A stretch of 64,000 bases of DNA from Marinoscillum sp049115815. Its GTDB lineage: Bacteria; Bacteroidota; Bacteroidia; Cytophagales; Cyclobacteriaceae. A program made the position numbers and the translations under genes. The notes beneath the pieces are model-generated. The model saw nothing but the letters and a program-made list of their open reading frames with translations. It was not told where the DNA came from and ran no database searches. Each line of letters begins with the position of its first letter. Position 1 is the stretch's first letter. The stretch lies in NCBI GenBank assembly GCA_049115815.1, contig JAGDZO010000005.1:124001-188000 (forward strand), read 5' to 3'. Positions 1-8,312 of this stretch are shown one piece after another.

Positions 1-956
1 CCCGATTTTACTTTGAATTTGAATTTGAAATCGACTGCCGCTGTGTCATTTACTACCGCCTCAATTCGATCCATTTTCTCAAGCATCTTCGCTCTGGACT
101 GTGCTTGCTTGGCCTTGGTGGCTTTCGCCTTAAAGCGCTCTACGAAGCGTTCTGCCTGCTTAATCTTCTGTTGTTGATTCTCAAAAGCATTTTGCTGTAT
201 CTCGTTTCGAAGTTCCTTTTCCGAAAGGTAGAAGTCATAATTTCCACTATACGAATTCAATTGATATTGCGAAACTTCGACAATCTTATTGATTGAAGCG
301 TTGAGAAATCTCCTATCATGCGATACTATTATACATGCTCCTTCATAAGACTGCAGGTAATTCTCCAACCATTGAATAGAAGGCAAATCCAAGTGGTTGG
401 TTGGTTCATCGAGCATTAGCAAAGACGGTTTCTCCAGAAGCAACTTCGCCAACATGACCCTCATTCTCCACCCTCCAGAAAATTCCCGCAAAGGGCGCTT
501 CAAATCTTTAGTTGTAAACCCAATACCCTCCAATATTTCTTCAGCCTTTGCTTGCATGGTATACCCATCATTGGCTTCAAATCGCTCCTGTAGTTTCGCC
601 AATTTATCTACCAAAGAGTCCTTATAATCAGTCTCCATCTCCGCCAATATTTGATCCATTTGAGTTTGAATCTTTAAGGTCTCAGAGAAAGCCTGCATGG
701 CCACACTTAGTATGGAATCATCTGTCAAGTATGACAGTAAATCTTGGTTAAGAAATCCGATGGTAGCATCCTTCGCCATGTTGATCTCTCCGGATGTAGG
801 CTGCACCTCATTGGTGATCATTTTGAGCAGCGTAGACTTGCCCGTACCATTCAATCCTATCAACCCAATACGATCTTTTGGTGTGATAAAAAGTGACGCT
901 TCATCGTAAAGTGGGCGGTCTCCTATGTAGTATGAGAGGTCATTGATGCTAATCAT
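1..956 (-). CDS. ABC-F family ATP-binding protein (C-terminal part outside window)
   Basis: Cytosolic ABC-F protein; members act on the ribosome as translation factors or protect it from antibiotics. They have no membrane domain. The visible 318 residues begin MISINDLSYYIGDRPLYDEA and hold the first ABC domain: Walker A GLNGTGKST near residue 36, signature FSGGWRMR and Walker B LLMLDEPTNHLD near residues 155-185. A basic helical linker rich in Lys, Gln and Arg follows, as in ABC-F proteins. The second ABC domain lies beyond the window edge, so the gene is cut by the window and not broken. The start is the ATG four bases after a TAACTTTG box. Which ABC-F subgroup it belongs to cannot be decided here. 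Confidence 0.93.
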   Translation of the reverse strand, partial: MISINDLSYYIGDRPLYDEASLFITPKDRIGLIGLNGTGKSTLLKMITNEVQPTSGEINMAKDATIGFLNQDLLSYLTDDSILSVAMQAFSETLKIQTQMDQILAEMETDYKDSLVDKLAKLQERFEANDGYTMQAKAEEILEGIGFTTKDLKRPLREFSGGWRMRVMLAKLLLEKPSLLMLDEPTNHLDLPSIQWLENYLQSYEGACIIVSHDRRFLNASINKIVEVSQYQLNSYSGNYDFYLSEKELRNEIQQNAFENQQQKIKQAERFVERFKAKATKAKQAQSRAKMLEKMDRIEAVVNDTAAVDFKFKFKVKS

Positions 957-960
957 GCCG

Positions 961-968
961 CAAAGTTA
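961..968 (-). promoter_or_regulatory. -7 promoter box TAACTTTG of the ABC-F gene
   Basis: On the minus strand TAACTTTG fits the Bacteroidota -7 consensus TAnnTTTG. It ends four bases before the ATG at 956, so a transcript would start at or next to the start codon. No clear TTG -33 element is seen 17-23 bases upstream. Confidence 0.6.
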
Positions 969-1030
969 TATGAAGCATCAAAGGAAACTATCGGTGAGCG
1001 TGGAATTTAAGATTTAGGCTATTATGACGT

Positions 1031-1324
1031 TTAAGCTAAGATCAATCTATCTATAGATTCTAACTCGCTAGTATTATTTTCCATCGCTTCTTCTAAATCA
1101 AAATCATCTTGAAGGCCCAACCAAAACTTTGCTGTTGTTCCAAAATACTTACTTAACCGCAAAGCCGTATCAGCGGCAATCCTTCGGTTCTTCTTCAATA
1201 TCTGACTTATTCGTGTTTGTGGAATTTGTAGTTCCTTAGATAATCTGTAAACAGAAATACCTAAAGGCTTCAAAAACTCCTCTGATAGAATTTCTCCCCG
1301 ATGTATGTTTGGTAGCCGCTCCAT
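1031..1324 (-). CDS. higA: HigA-type antitoxin (XRE HTH)
   Basis: A 97-residue DNA-binding antitoxin of the HigA/VapI group, which neutralises the HigB ribonuclease and represses its own operon. It begins MERLPNIHRGEILSEEFLKP, the usual HigA opening, followed by the XRE helix-turn-helix (SVYRLSKELQIPQTRISQIL) and the NRRIAADTALRLSKYFGT segment. An upstream ATG at 1348 would add eight residues but overlaps the end of the higB remnant, so the ATG at 1324, seven bases after that stop, is preferred. The toxin gene upstream is reduced to its 3' end, so this is an orphan antitoxin. It may survive as a protective anti-toxin or as a plain regulator. Confidence 0.88.
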   Translation of the reverse strand: MERLPNIHRGEILSEEFLKPLGISVYRLSKELQIPQTRISQILKKNRRIAADTALRLSKYFGTTAKFWLGLQDDFDLEEAMENNTSELESIDRLILA

Positions 1325-1331
1325 ATTCTTA

Positions 1332-1454
1332 CTATTTGTGGTAATCAATTATTTCAACACTATTGGCACTTCCTTCTTCCCAAATAAAAATTATTCGCCA
1401 TTGATCATTAATTCTTATGCTGTAATAGTTTTGAATAATTCCAATGGTTAATTT
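1332..1454 (-). pseudogene. higB: higB toxin remnant (C-terminal part only)
   Basis: Directly upstream of higA, the minus strand encodes the end of a HigB-type RelE-fold toxin: YYSIRINDQWRIIFIWEEG, then a stop after EIIDYHK at 1332. IRINDQWRI and the ending VEIIDYH are typical of intact HigB. The frame is closed by a TAA at 1455-1457 and the N-terminal half is missing. An ATG at 1467 opens a different frame that stops within 20 codons. The gene therefore looks internally deleted and cannot give an active toxin. Confidence 0.82.
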
Positions 1455-1533
1455 TTAACTGAATCATTATTGATTTCCTACACTATAAATATGATGAAAC
1501 TTGACGGTACGCAAAAGTAAACATTGATTTTTG

Positions 1534-1541
1534 TAACTTTG
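1534..1541 (+). promoter_or_regulatory. -7 promoter box TAACTTTG of the GNAT-like gene
   Basis: TAACTTTG matches TAnnTTTG and is followed by four bases (GTTA) and then the ATG at 1546. The same geometry is found at the ABC-F, blaI, brnT, dnaE, DUF6922 and dinB starts. No convincing -33 TTG lies at 17-23 bases. Confidence 0.6.
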
Positions 1542-1545
1542 GTTA

Positions 1546-2061
1546 ATGCAAAATTCGCACGTAGATATTGAGATTGATAAATTGACAAACTCCGTAGAAA
1601 ATAGAATTTCTGGAGACAGTTTCAACACTCAAGTGATCGAACTATCAAATAGCGACGTTAGTCAACTCTCTTCAAATTGGAATTTTGATTGGCTTGCTGA
1701 ATTTAAGAATAAGGATACACGAGTTTTTAAGCTTGTAATAGAACAGAATATCGACATAATACAAGGTTTAATAAGTTTGAAATACCTCGATGGATTTATT
1801 TTTGTGGAGTTGGTCGAAAACGCAGATTTTAATATCGGAAGAAACAAAGTTTACTTAGGGGTTGCCGGGAACTTATTCGCATTTGCATGTAAAGAGTCTT
1901 GGGATAGAGGAGATTATGGATACGTAGCTTTCAATGCCAAAACCAACCTAATTCCTCATTACAAAGAAACAATAGGTGCGATCCGCATTGGGGATTCAAA
2001 CCAAATGGTGCTAGAATCTCAACAAGCACTTTCATTAATTACTAAATATTATAACTCTTGA
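1546..2061 (+). CDS. GNAT-like protein of a conserved two-gene pair
   Basis: A 171-residue cytosolic protein. Its C-terminal half reads like the acetyl-CoA binding core of a GNAT acetyltransferase: a strand ending FVELVENADF, then YLGVAGNLFAFACKESWDRG aligning with the usual RGxGxG/A loop and helix, then a strand GYVAFNAK and a region N..HYKETIGA like the late GNAT helix. The canonical Arg/Gln-x-x-Gly-x-Gly/Ala loop is only partly kept, so acetyl transfer is uncertain. A 58-residue basic protein starts four bases downstream. The pair sits beside a dead HigBA module. A toxin-antitoxin role is possible, as several GNAT proteins are toxins acetylating tRNA, but nothing here proves it. Confidence 0.6.
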   Translation: MQNSHVDIEIDKLTNSVENRISGDSFNTQVIELSNSDVSQLSSNWNFDWLAEFKNKDTRVFKLVIEQNIDIIQGLISLKYLDGFIFVELVENADFNIGRNKVYLGVAGNLFAFACKESWDRGDYGYVAFNAKTNLIPHYKETIGAIRIGDSNQMVLESQQALSLITKYYNS

Positions 2062-2065
2062 AACT

Positions 2066-2242
2066 ATGGGATATATAAATGAACCGAACGGAGTAACATT
2101 GACAGTAGACAAACTGAATCTCACAAAAAAAGCGGAGAATCGGATTAAGGATTTTATAACTGAAAGCAAAAAGAGGAATGCTCATCAAATATCTAAGCTG
2201 AAAATCAAACCTGATCTTAGTAACAAAAAGATCCATAAGTAA
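2066..2242 (+). CDS. Small basic partner protein of the GNAT-like gene
   Basis: A 58-residue protein beginning MGYINEPNGVTLTVDKLNLT and ending in a Lys-rich tail (KLKIKPDLSNKKIHK). It starts four bases after the GNAT-like stop, so the two are almost certainly one transcript. The middle part (AENRIKDFITESKKRNAHQ) should form one amphipathic helix. No enzyme motif or DNA-binding fold is visible. The size, the tight coupling and the one-helix-plus-tail layout resemble antitoxins, but the order would be toxin first. Not assigned to a named family. Confidence 0.6.
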   Translation: MGYINEPNGVTLTVDKLNLTKKAENRIKDFITESKKRNAHQISKLKIKPDLSNKKIHK

Positions 2243-2420
2243 GCAAAATTGATAACGATATTATGATCTATGAAGAAAGTAAATATTTGAACTTTCAAAT
2301 CTTCAACTGAAGAGATAAATCAATCTTCAATAACAATTATTTCCATCTTACTTATCGTCCACATCTCTGTCTAATTAATACATCTTTTAGGCCTTGGTTT
2401 CCTTTTGAAAGCGGATTAGC

Positions 2421-2428
2421 TATTTTTG
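2421..2428 (+). promoter_or_regulatory. Possible -7 box TATTTTTG upstream of pntAA
   Basis: TATTTTTG fits TAnnTTTG and lies 57 bases before the preferred pntAA start at 2486. A TTTTG at 2403-2407 is only 13 bases away, shorter than the usual spacing, so the call is tentative. Confidence 0.35.
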
Positions 2429-2485
2429 CGCTGCATTAACCTATATTCATCGGCTCACTTCCCCAATTGCCGAATTTTTATAAAG

Positions 2486-3586
2486 ATGAAGATAGGAATA
2501 CTAAAAGAAACAGAAGATTCTAGGGTTGCCATCAGTCCAGATGTAGTTGGACTCTTCGTAAAAGAAGGTCATGAAATATTGGCCGAATCTGGTGCGGGTG
2601 ACGATGCTTATTTTGATGATGACAGTTACCAAAATGCTGGAGCTCAAATATTTAAGAGCGCAGTTGAGGTACTAAGTCAAGCGGAACTGATAGTCACCCT
2701 GAGCCCCTTGGATGCCGCACTTTGGAAGACATTGAAATCAGGAGCTATTATGATCTCTTGTTTTCAGCCATACGTAGATTCTACAATCACAGACCTATTG
2801 CAAAAGGAGTCATTTACTGTCTTCAGTATGGATATGATTCCTCGAACAACCCTAGCACAATCAATGGACGTACTTTCTTCCATGGCATCTATTGCTGGAT
2901 ATCGTGCAGTGCTTGAAGCGGCTGAATACTTACCAAGGTACTTTCCTATGCTCTCCAGTGCTGCAGGCACAGTTGCTCCCTCAAAAGTATTGGTGCTGGG
3001 TGCCGGAGTAGCCGGGCTGCAAGCTATTGCCACGGCGAAAAGACTTGGAGCAATTGTGGAAGCGTTTGATACCAGAGCCGCATCTAAGGAAGAGGTAAAT
3101 AGCCTTGGAGCGAAGTTCGTGGAAGTGGAAGGTGCCAAAGATGACAAAGGAGCGGGTGGATATGCAGTGGAGCAGACCGAAGAATACAAGCAAAAGCAAA
3201 GAGCCCTAATAGCAGAAAAGGCAGCAAAAGCTGATGTCATTATTTCCACAGCACAAGTACGTGGACCCAAGGCTCCCCTATTGATCACCAAAGAAGTAGT
3301 AGAGAAAATGCAAGCTGGGTCCGTAATCGTAGATCTAGCGGCCTCTACAGGTGGTAATTGTGAGCTTACTAAGAACAATCAAGTCATCAAACACAAAGGA
3401 GTTACCATCATTGGCAACTCTAATCTAGCGTCTAAGGTCAGCTCCAACGCTAGCCAGATGTTTGGTAAGAATGTATTCAATTTCTTGAAACCAATGATCA
3501 ATGAAGGCGCATTTGCGCCTGACTGGGACAATGTCATCGTCAAGGAAAGTTGTATTGCGCGTCCTAAAGATCAGACCTCATCATAA
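2486..3586 (+). CDS. pntAA: NAD(P) transhydrogenase alpha subunit, soluble NAD(H) domain
   Basis: The soluble NAD(H)-binding part (domain I) of the proton-translocating transhydrogenase, which moves hydride between NADH and NADP+ using the proton gradient at the inner membrane. The 366 residues begin MKIGILKETEDSRVAISPDV, the usual PntA/alanine-dehydrogenase start. The Rossmann loop GAGVAGLQA is near residue 171, followed by EAFDTR, which binds the NAD ribose. An in-frame start at 2426 (TTG) would add 20 residues that look nothing like the family, so 2486 is chosen. It is the short form, with the membrane part encoded by the next gene 12 bases downstream. Confidence 0.95.
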   Translation: MKIGILKETEDSRVAISPDVVGLFVKEGHEILAESGAGDDAYFDDDSYQNAGAQIFKSAVEVLSQAELIVTLSPLDAALWKTLKSGAIMISCFQPYVDSTITDLLQKESFTVFSMDMIPRTTLAQSMDVLSSMASIAGYRAVLEAAEYLPRYFPMLSSAAGTVAPSKVLVLGAGVAGLQAIATAKRLGAIVEAFDTRAASKEEVNSLGAKFVEVEGAKDDKGAGGYAVEQTEEYKQKQRALIAEKAAKADVIISTAQVRGPKAPLLITKEVVEKMQAGSVIVDLAASTGGNCELTKNNQVIKHKGVTIIGNSNLASKVSSNASQMFGKNVFNFLKPMINEGAFAPDWDNVIVKESCIARPKDQTSS

Positions 3587-3598
3587 TCAAAAAACATT

Positions 3599-3910
3599 AT
3601 GGAAATCATTCAATCATTCCTTTCTGAGCATCTACTCATGCTCTACTTACTGGTCTTTGCGACATTTCTAGGAATAGAAATAATAGGCAATGTGCCCTCT
3701 GTCCTTCACACACCACTTATGTCTGGTGCCAATGCGATCAGTGGAGTAGTCATCATCGGTGCGATCATTCTGATAAGACAAACAGACCCATCTAACTATA
3801 CCATTCTATCTATGGGAGGTATAGCGATCATCTGCGCTATGATCAATGTAGTTGGCGGTTTTGCGGTAACCGGACGAATGTTGGACATGTTTAAAAAGAA
3901 GAAAAAATGA
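3599..3910 (+). CDS. pntAB: NAD(P) transhydrogenase alpha subunit, membrane part
   Basis: A 103-residue membrane protein carrying the alpha-subunit part of the proton channel (domain II) as a separate polypeptide. Three hydrophobic helices are visible: about residues 12-32, 47-62 and 66-92. The segment EIIGNVPSVLHTPLMSGANA is highly typical of this subunit. It ends in a lysine cluster and its stop overlaps the next start by four bases (ATGA), so translation of the two is coupled. Confidence 0.94.
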   Translation: MEIIQSFLSEHLLMLYLLVFATFLGIEIIGNVPSVLHTPLMSGANAISGVVIIGAIILIRQTDPSNYTILSMGGIAIICAMINVVGGFAVTGRMLDMFKKKKK

Positions 3911-5307
3911 ATCAGGATTTAGCTACATTTTTTGATTTGGGATACCTGATTAGTATCACATGTTTCATACTTGGTCTAAAGAAACTTAGCCATCCAGAGT
4001 CAGCACGTACAGGCAATAGACTTGCCGCAATTGGTATGACCATAGGCATTCTGCTGGCACTCTTTCAACCTTTGAATGAAGATAGTGGGAATTACCTCTG
4101 GATCATTGGTGGACTTTTCGTAGGTGCTGCCATTGGTCTTTTATCAGCGAAAAAAGTCCAGCTAACTGCTATGCCTGAGCTCGTTTCATTGTTCAATGGA
4201 CTTGGAGGTGCTTCATCCATGCTAATCGCTTTGGTTGAGCTTTATCGCTTTCCTTCAGTCATTGCAGGACTTGAAGGTCAATTATTGGTGACATTTTTCG
4301 CTCTTTTCATTGGAGGGATTTCTTTTACTGGTAGTCTCATCGCTTATGGCAAGCTTCAGGGGTTTTTGAGAGATTCATTCGTGATTCCTGGAGCCAAATA
4401 TGTCAATATCATTTTGTTGATTGGCACCATATCATTGATGTTATTTGCCCTGACACTACCAGAAATGGACTCAACCATCTTACTTGCTCTACTAATTCTT
4501 TCATTGGTCTATGGTGTGACTTTCGTAATGCCAATTGGTGGTGGAGATATGCCGGTAGTGATCTCACTGCTCAATAGTTTTACTGGTCTGGCTGCCTCTC
4601 TCGCGGGTCTTATTTATGGCAACCATGTAATGATAGAAGGTGGAATACTGGTAGGAGCATCAGGTACGTTATTGACCATTCTCATGTGCAAGGCCATGAA
4701 CCGCTCGCTATTCAATGTGATCATTGGAGGATTTGGAACTAGCGGTGGCGCTGCAAGTGGGAATAGCCGAGAGCAAGTGGTAAAAGAGGCCAATGTGTCC
4801 GATTTGGCCATTCAACTGAAATACTCTGAGAAGGTAATGATCGTCCCGGGATACGGATTGGCAGTAGCCCAAGCGCAACATGTATGTCACGAACTTGAGC
4901 GCACCCTACAAGAGTCTGGTGTGGAGGTAAAATACGCAATCCACCCAGTTGCTGGTCGTATGCCGGGTCATATGAATGTACTGTTGGCAGAAGCAGACGT
5001 TTCTTATGACAAGCTCTTAGAGCTGGAGGACGCCAACAAGGAATTTCCTTCAGCTGATATCGTACTAGTCATTGGAGCAAATGACGTGGTAAATCCTGCT
5101 GCCAAGGAGGATCCAAGTTCGTCCATCTACGGCATGCCAATACTCGATGTAGAACAAGCCAAAAATGCCATCATCCTCAAGCGTGGAATGAGTGCAGGTT
5201 ATGCAGGAATCCAAAATCAACTGTTCTTTGGTGATAAGTCTAAGATGTTATTCGGAGATGCAAAGAGCTCGTTAAACAAATTGGTGGAAGAGGTAAGTAA
5301 CGCTTGA
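3907..5307 (+). CDS. pntB: NAD(P) transhydrogenase beta subunit
   Basis: Completes the transhydrogenase: residues 1-280 form about nine membrane helices of the proton channel, and residues 290-466 the NADP(H)-binding domain III. The latter shows VPGYGLAVAQAQ near residue 313, HPVAGRMPGHMNVLLAEA and GANDVVNPAA, all signature loops for NADP binding. Length (466) is normal. It is translationally coupled to pntAB. In aerobic Bacteroidota the complex mainly supplies NADPH. The next gene begins 25 bases downstream on the same strand and may share the transcript. Confidence 0.96.
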   Translation: MNQDLATFFDLGYLISITCFILGLKKLSHPESARTGNRLAAIGMTIGILLALFQPLNEDSGNYLWIIGGLFVGAAIGLLSAKKVQLTAMPELVSLFNGLGGASSMLIALVELYRFPSVIAGLEGQLLVTFFALFIGGISFTGSLIAYGKLQGFLRDSFVIPGAKYVNIILLIGTISLMLFALTLPEMDSTILLALLILSLVYGVTFVMPIGGGDMPVVISLLNSFTGLAASLAGLIYGNHVMIEGGILVGASGTLLTILMCKAMNRSLFNVIIGGFGTSGGAASGNSREQVVKEANVSDLAIQLKYSEKVMIVPGYGLAVAQAQHVCHELERTLQESGVEVKYAIHPVAGRMPGHMNVLLAEADVSYDKLLELEDANKEFPSADIVLVIGANDVVNPAAKEDPSSSIYGMPILDVEQAKNAIILKRGMSAGYAGIQNQLFFGDKSKMLFGDAKSSLNKLVEEVSNA

Positions 5308-5332
5308 CCTACAAAAGTGAACTTGACAGATT

Positions 5333-5737
5333 ATGCCAACCTCCTTTATTCTAAAAAAACATCTCCAAATCTCCCCGGCTCAATTATTTCATGCTTGGCT
5401 CAATAGTGAAGAGCACACAGCCATGACAGGAGGAGAAGCCATTTGTAGCAACCAAGTCGGAGGTCAGTTTTCTGCCTGGGACGGCTATATCTCTGGAAGC
5501 AATATTTCCTTAGTATTGAATGAAGAAATAATTCAGTCTTGGAGAACAACTGAATTCGAAGAATCCGATCAGGACTCTGAATTGATCATAAAATTGACAG
5601 AGGAGAACGACGGTTGCTTGTTGACCTTGATCCATAGAAACATTCCGGAGGGACAATCAGACTACAAGCAAGGCTGGATAGATCATTACTTCACTCCTAT
5701 GAAAGAATATTTCCACTCCAGGAATCACGGAAGTTAG
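5333..5737 (+). CDS. SRPBCC (AHSA1-like) protein
   Basis: A 134-residue cytosolic protein with the START/AHSA1 helix-grip fold, which binds small hydrophobic ligands or helps proteins fold. Family features are the opening KKHLQISPAQLFHAWLNSEE, the strand GGQFSAWDGYISG, the segment EIIQSWRTTEF, and a final amphipathic helix (QGWIDHYFTPMKEYF). The ligand cannot be told. It follows pntB by 25 bases, but a functional tie to transhydrogenase is not evident. Its stop lies inside a dyad that probably ends transcription. Confidence 0.85.
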   Translation: MPTSFILKKHLQISPAQLFHAWLNSEEHTAMTGGEAICSNQVGGQFSAWDGYISGSNISLVLNEEIIQSWRTTEFEESDQDSELIIKLTEENDGCLLTLIHRNIPEGQSDYKQGWIDHYFTPMKEYFHSRNHGS

Positions 5738-5788
5738 CCTCTCAAAAAATACAAAAGGGGCTAACTGTGAAACAATCGACCCCTTTAT
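5733..5788. terminator. Overlapping dyads between convergent genes
   Basis: Two competing hairpins share the same bases: GTTAGCC (5733-5739) with GGCTAAC (5759-5765), and AAAGGGG (5754-5760) with CCCCTTT (5780-5786) followed by a T-rich run. They lie between the convergent SRPBCC and lemA genes and probably end transcription in one or both directions. Confidence 0.5.
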
Positions 5789-5809
5789 TAATCAAATTAT
5801 TACTGAAAT

Positions 5810-6406
5810 TTAGAATTCCACCTTCGGGGCATTCTCTGCTCCTTTATCAGCTTCGAAAACTGCTTTTCGCTCAAATCCTGCCCAGCCTGCTATCATTGAG
5901 TTTGGAAAAACTCTGATATACGTATTGAAATCTTGAGCAGCTGCGTTGAAGCGTTTTCGTGCTACGGCAATTCTGTTTTCAGTTCCTTCAAGCTGAGCTT
6001 GTAGCTCCAAGAAATTCTGATTGGACTTCAGTTCTGGATATTTTTCTACTGTCACAAGTAATCTTGATAAAGATGAGCTCACCTGACCTTGTGCTGCTTG
6101 GAATTGCTGCATGTTCGCAGCAGTTAGGTTACTTGCATCTATGTTGACACTAGAAGCTTTAGACCTAGCCTCTGTCACACCGATGAAAACATCCTGCTCC
6201 TGCTGAGCAAAACCCTTTACTGTGCTTACAAGATTTGGTATCAGGTCATTTCTTCTTTGATATTGCGTTTCCACATTTGACCATTCTGTAGTCACCGTTT
6301 CCTCTTTTACGACCATGCTGTTGTATTTGCCGGTGAAAAAACTATAGATCGCAAAAACTGCCACTACAAGTACGATGATGATTATCCATTTTTTATTCAT
6401 TGCCAA
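5810..6406 (-). CDS. lemA: LemA family protein
   Basis: A 198-residue inner-membrane protein of the LemA family. It has one N-terminal membrane helix (WIIIIVLVVAVFAIYSFF, residues 7-24) and a long helical domain exposed outside. Family hallmarks: YNSMVVKEETVTTEWSNVET, YQRRNDLIPNLVSTVKGFA and a C-terminal NSMIAGWAGFERKAVFEAD. The role of LemA is not well known. It regularly neighbours TPM-domain proteins, and here the gene is divergent (55 bases) from two of them, which supports a shared envelope function. Confidence 0.95.
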   Translation of the reverse strand: MAMNKKWIIIIVLVVAVFAIYSFFTGKYNSMVVKEETVTTEWSNVETQYQRRNDLIPNLVSTVKGFAQQEQDVFIGVTEARSKASSVNIDASNLTAANMQQFQAAQGQVSSSLSRLLVTVEKYPELKSNQNFLELQAQLEGTENRIAVARKRFNAAAQDFNTYIRVFPNSMIAGWAGFERKAVFEADKGAENAPKVEF

Positions 6407-6461
6407 TTAATTTTATGCGTTCGGTTCGCTAAGTTACGAGTATAAGACAACAAACGAGATT

Positions 6462-7340
6462 GTGAAGATCAGGATACTAATACCACTAATAATATTTTTA
6501 AGCATAAGCGTTTTCGCGCAGGACGTGAAACTCCCGCCACTGGATAAGCGGGTAACCGATCTTACTGGAACGCTAAGTGTGCCTGAACAAAATACGCTGG
6601 AGCAAAAACTTAGAAACTATGAGGATGCGAAAGGTAGCCAAATAGTGGTGGTGCTGATCCCCACTACCGGTGATGAAACCATTGAACAGTACTCGATCAG
6701 GTTAGCCGAAAAGAGAAAAATCGGAAGAGAAGGCGTGGATGATGGAGTGATCTTGCTCTTTGCGATGGAAGATCGAAAAATGCGGATAGAAGTAGGCTAT
6801 GGATTGGAAGGAGCATTGACAGATGCTTTGTCCAAACGAATCATTACCAACATTATCACACCAGAGTTTCGCTCCGGACATATCTACCGTGGAATTGATA
6901 ACGGAGTAGATGTAGTCATCAGCGCGATCAGCGGTGAGGAATTACCACCTGCGGTTAGACAGAGAAGAAGCGGCAGCAATAGCTCGGGTAAAAGTTGGGT
7001 GCTCCCACTAATTATTATGGGCTTTATTTTCACCGGAATACTCAAAACCATGCTCACCAAAAAGCTTGGTAAAGGGAAAGCTACAGGAGTAAGCGCGTTA
7101 ATCGTCTTTCTTATTGGGTGGCTTTTGATAGGATTCATAGCGGGAATATTTATTTCGGCTATCGTAGCAATTTTCATGAGTGTTCCATCAAATGGTGGCA
7201 ATGGCGGACGAGGTGGTGGAATGTATTGGGGTGGCGGTCTCGGAGGTGGTGGATTCTCCAGCGGAGGAGGTGGTGGTTTTGGAGGCTTCTCTGGTGGCGG
7301 AGGTGGATTCGGAGGAGGCGGAGCCTCTGGAGGATGGTAG
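6462..7340 (+). CDS. TPM-domain protein with glycine-rich tail (YgcG-like)
   Basis: A 292-residue membrane-anchored protein. A signal peptide (MKIRILIPLIIFLSISVFAQ) precedes a TPM domain at about residues 28-150 (RVTDLTGTLSVPEQNTLEQKL, IVVVLIPTTGDETIEQYSI, DGVILLFAMEDRKMRIEVGY). Two membrane helices lie near 183-245, and a tail of some 45 residues is almost pure Gly, Ser and Phe. Start is the GTG at 6462, the only one giving a correct signal peptide. TPM domains bind Ca2+ and some show weak phosphatase activity. Paired with lemA (divergent) and a second TPM protein downstream. The glycine tail probably makes contacts at the membrane or in the envelope. Confidence 0.9.
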   Translation: MKIRILIPLIIFLSISVFAQDVKLPPLDKRVTDLTGTLSVPEQNTLEQKLRNYEDAKGSQIVVVLIPTTGDETIEQYSIRLAEKRKIGREGVDDGVILLFAMEDRKMRIEVGYGLEGALTDALSKRIITNIITPEFRSGHIYRGIDNGVDVVISAISGEELPPAVRQRRSGSNSSGKSWVLPLIIMGFIFTGILKTMLTKKLGKGKATGVSALIVFLIGWLLIGFIAGIFISAIVAIFMSVPSNGGNGGRGGGMYWGGGLGGGGFSSGGGGGFGGFSGGGGGFGGGGASGGW

Positions 7341-7419
7341 CCAGTTAATTGATAATGAATAATTATTAATTGAAAATTGAAATTAAAGAAGGGTCGGCAA
7401 TTAGTTATTAACAGCAAAC

Positions 7420-8073
7420 ATGAGTAAGAAATATACATTTACAGAATCTGAAAAGGAGAAAGTAGAGCAGGCAGTTAAGGACCTAGAGACGGTTTCTTGT
7501 GGAGAGATTGTACCCTATTTTGTAGGTAGCAGTGATGATTATGCGGAGGCATCTTGGTATGTGAGTACTTTGCTGTCTGCGTTTACGGCTGTCATCGTTG
7601 GTATTCTCTCCTACACATGGATGCTACCTTTCAGGTTTACTCCTTTGGAAGTGGCTTTGGTGATCTTTTCGGCCATGCTTCTTGGCTTTCTTTTTCCAAT
7701 ACTCATACCTAACGCTAAGCGCTGGATCATCCCTAAAGAGAGACAGCTCCAGCGAGTGAATCAACGTGCCATGCAAGCATTCCTTAGCGAGCAAGTTTTC
7801 CAAACGGAAGAAAGAGTTGGGATCCTGATCTTCGTTAGTAGACAAGAGCATATAGTCCTAGTACTTGGAGATGAGGGGATAAGCAAGAAAGTCGAATCAT
7901 CTGACTGGGAACATGTAGTTGATGAGGTAGTCACTGGCGTAAAAGCCAATCAAATTGGTGATGGTTTGGTAAAAGCCATTGGACTATGTAAGGAACTATT
8001 GCTCAAAAATGGATTTGTTCGTAAATCCACTGATACCAACGAGCTTCATGATGGGTTGAGGATAGAGGAGTAA
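7420..8073 (+). CDS. TPM-domain membrane protein
   Basis: A 217-residue protein with a divided TPM domain. It begins YTFTESEKEKVEQAVKDLE and SCGEIVPYFVGSSDDY, then two membrane helices (about residues 46-90), then the second half with RVGILIFVSRQEHIVLVLGD and EHVVDEVVTGVKANQIGDGL. This layout is the companion type found next to YgcG-like proteins and LemA. It lies 79 bases after the first TPM gene on the same strand, probably in one transcript. The exact function is unknown. Confidence 0.88.
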   Translation: MSKKYTFTESEKEKVEQAVKDLETVSCGEIVPYFVGSSDDYAEASWYVSTLLSAFTAVIVGILSYTWMLPFRFTPLEVALVIFSAMLLGFLFPILIPNAKRWIIPKERQLQRVNQRAMQAFLSEQVFQTEERVGILIFVSRQEHIVLVLGDEGISKKVESSDWEHVVDEVVTGVKANQIGDGLVKAIGLCKELLLKNGFVRKSTDTNELHDGLRIEE

Positions 8074-8312
8074 TATGGCTTTTGGCTTCATTGCTAACTT
8101 CACTTTCGCATGATAGTCAGTCACAATCCAACAATTTTTCGACGCGCAACTTACGAAAAACATAAGCTTGCAATTTGAAAAATTACCATTCGGGCTGCAA
8201 GCAAGCATCCTTCCTGTAAGAAATAACCTTAACGCAACCTTTCCTTACCCACTCGCATCTATATGATAGATTAGTTCCAAAGACAATACTCTACAACATT
8301 AAACCCTTCACC

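Noticed and set aside
2764..3378. A 204-codon open frame antisense to pntAA
   Set aside because: Its composition is rich in Ser and Ala and mirrors the codon pattern of pntAA on the other strand. No family features, signal or promoter.
6884..7438. A 184-codon minus-strand frame with a long proline-rich stretch
   Set aside because: It is the antisense image of the Gly-rich tail of the TPM protein (GGN codons read as CCN). Not a gene.
8074..8312. Possible small gene on either strand between the TPM and DUF4386 genes
   Set aside because: Only a 70-codon minus frame with no family features. Treated as spacer.
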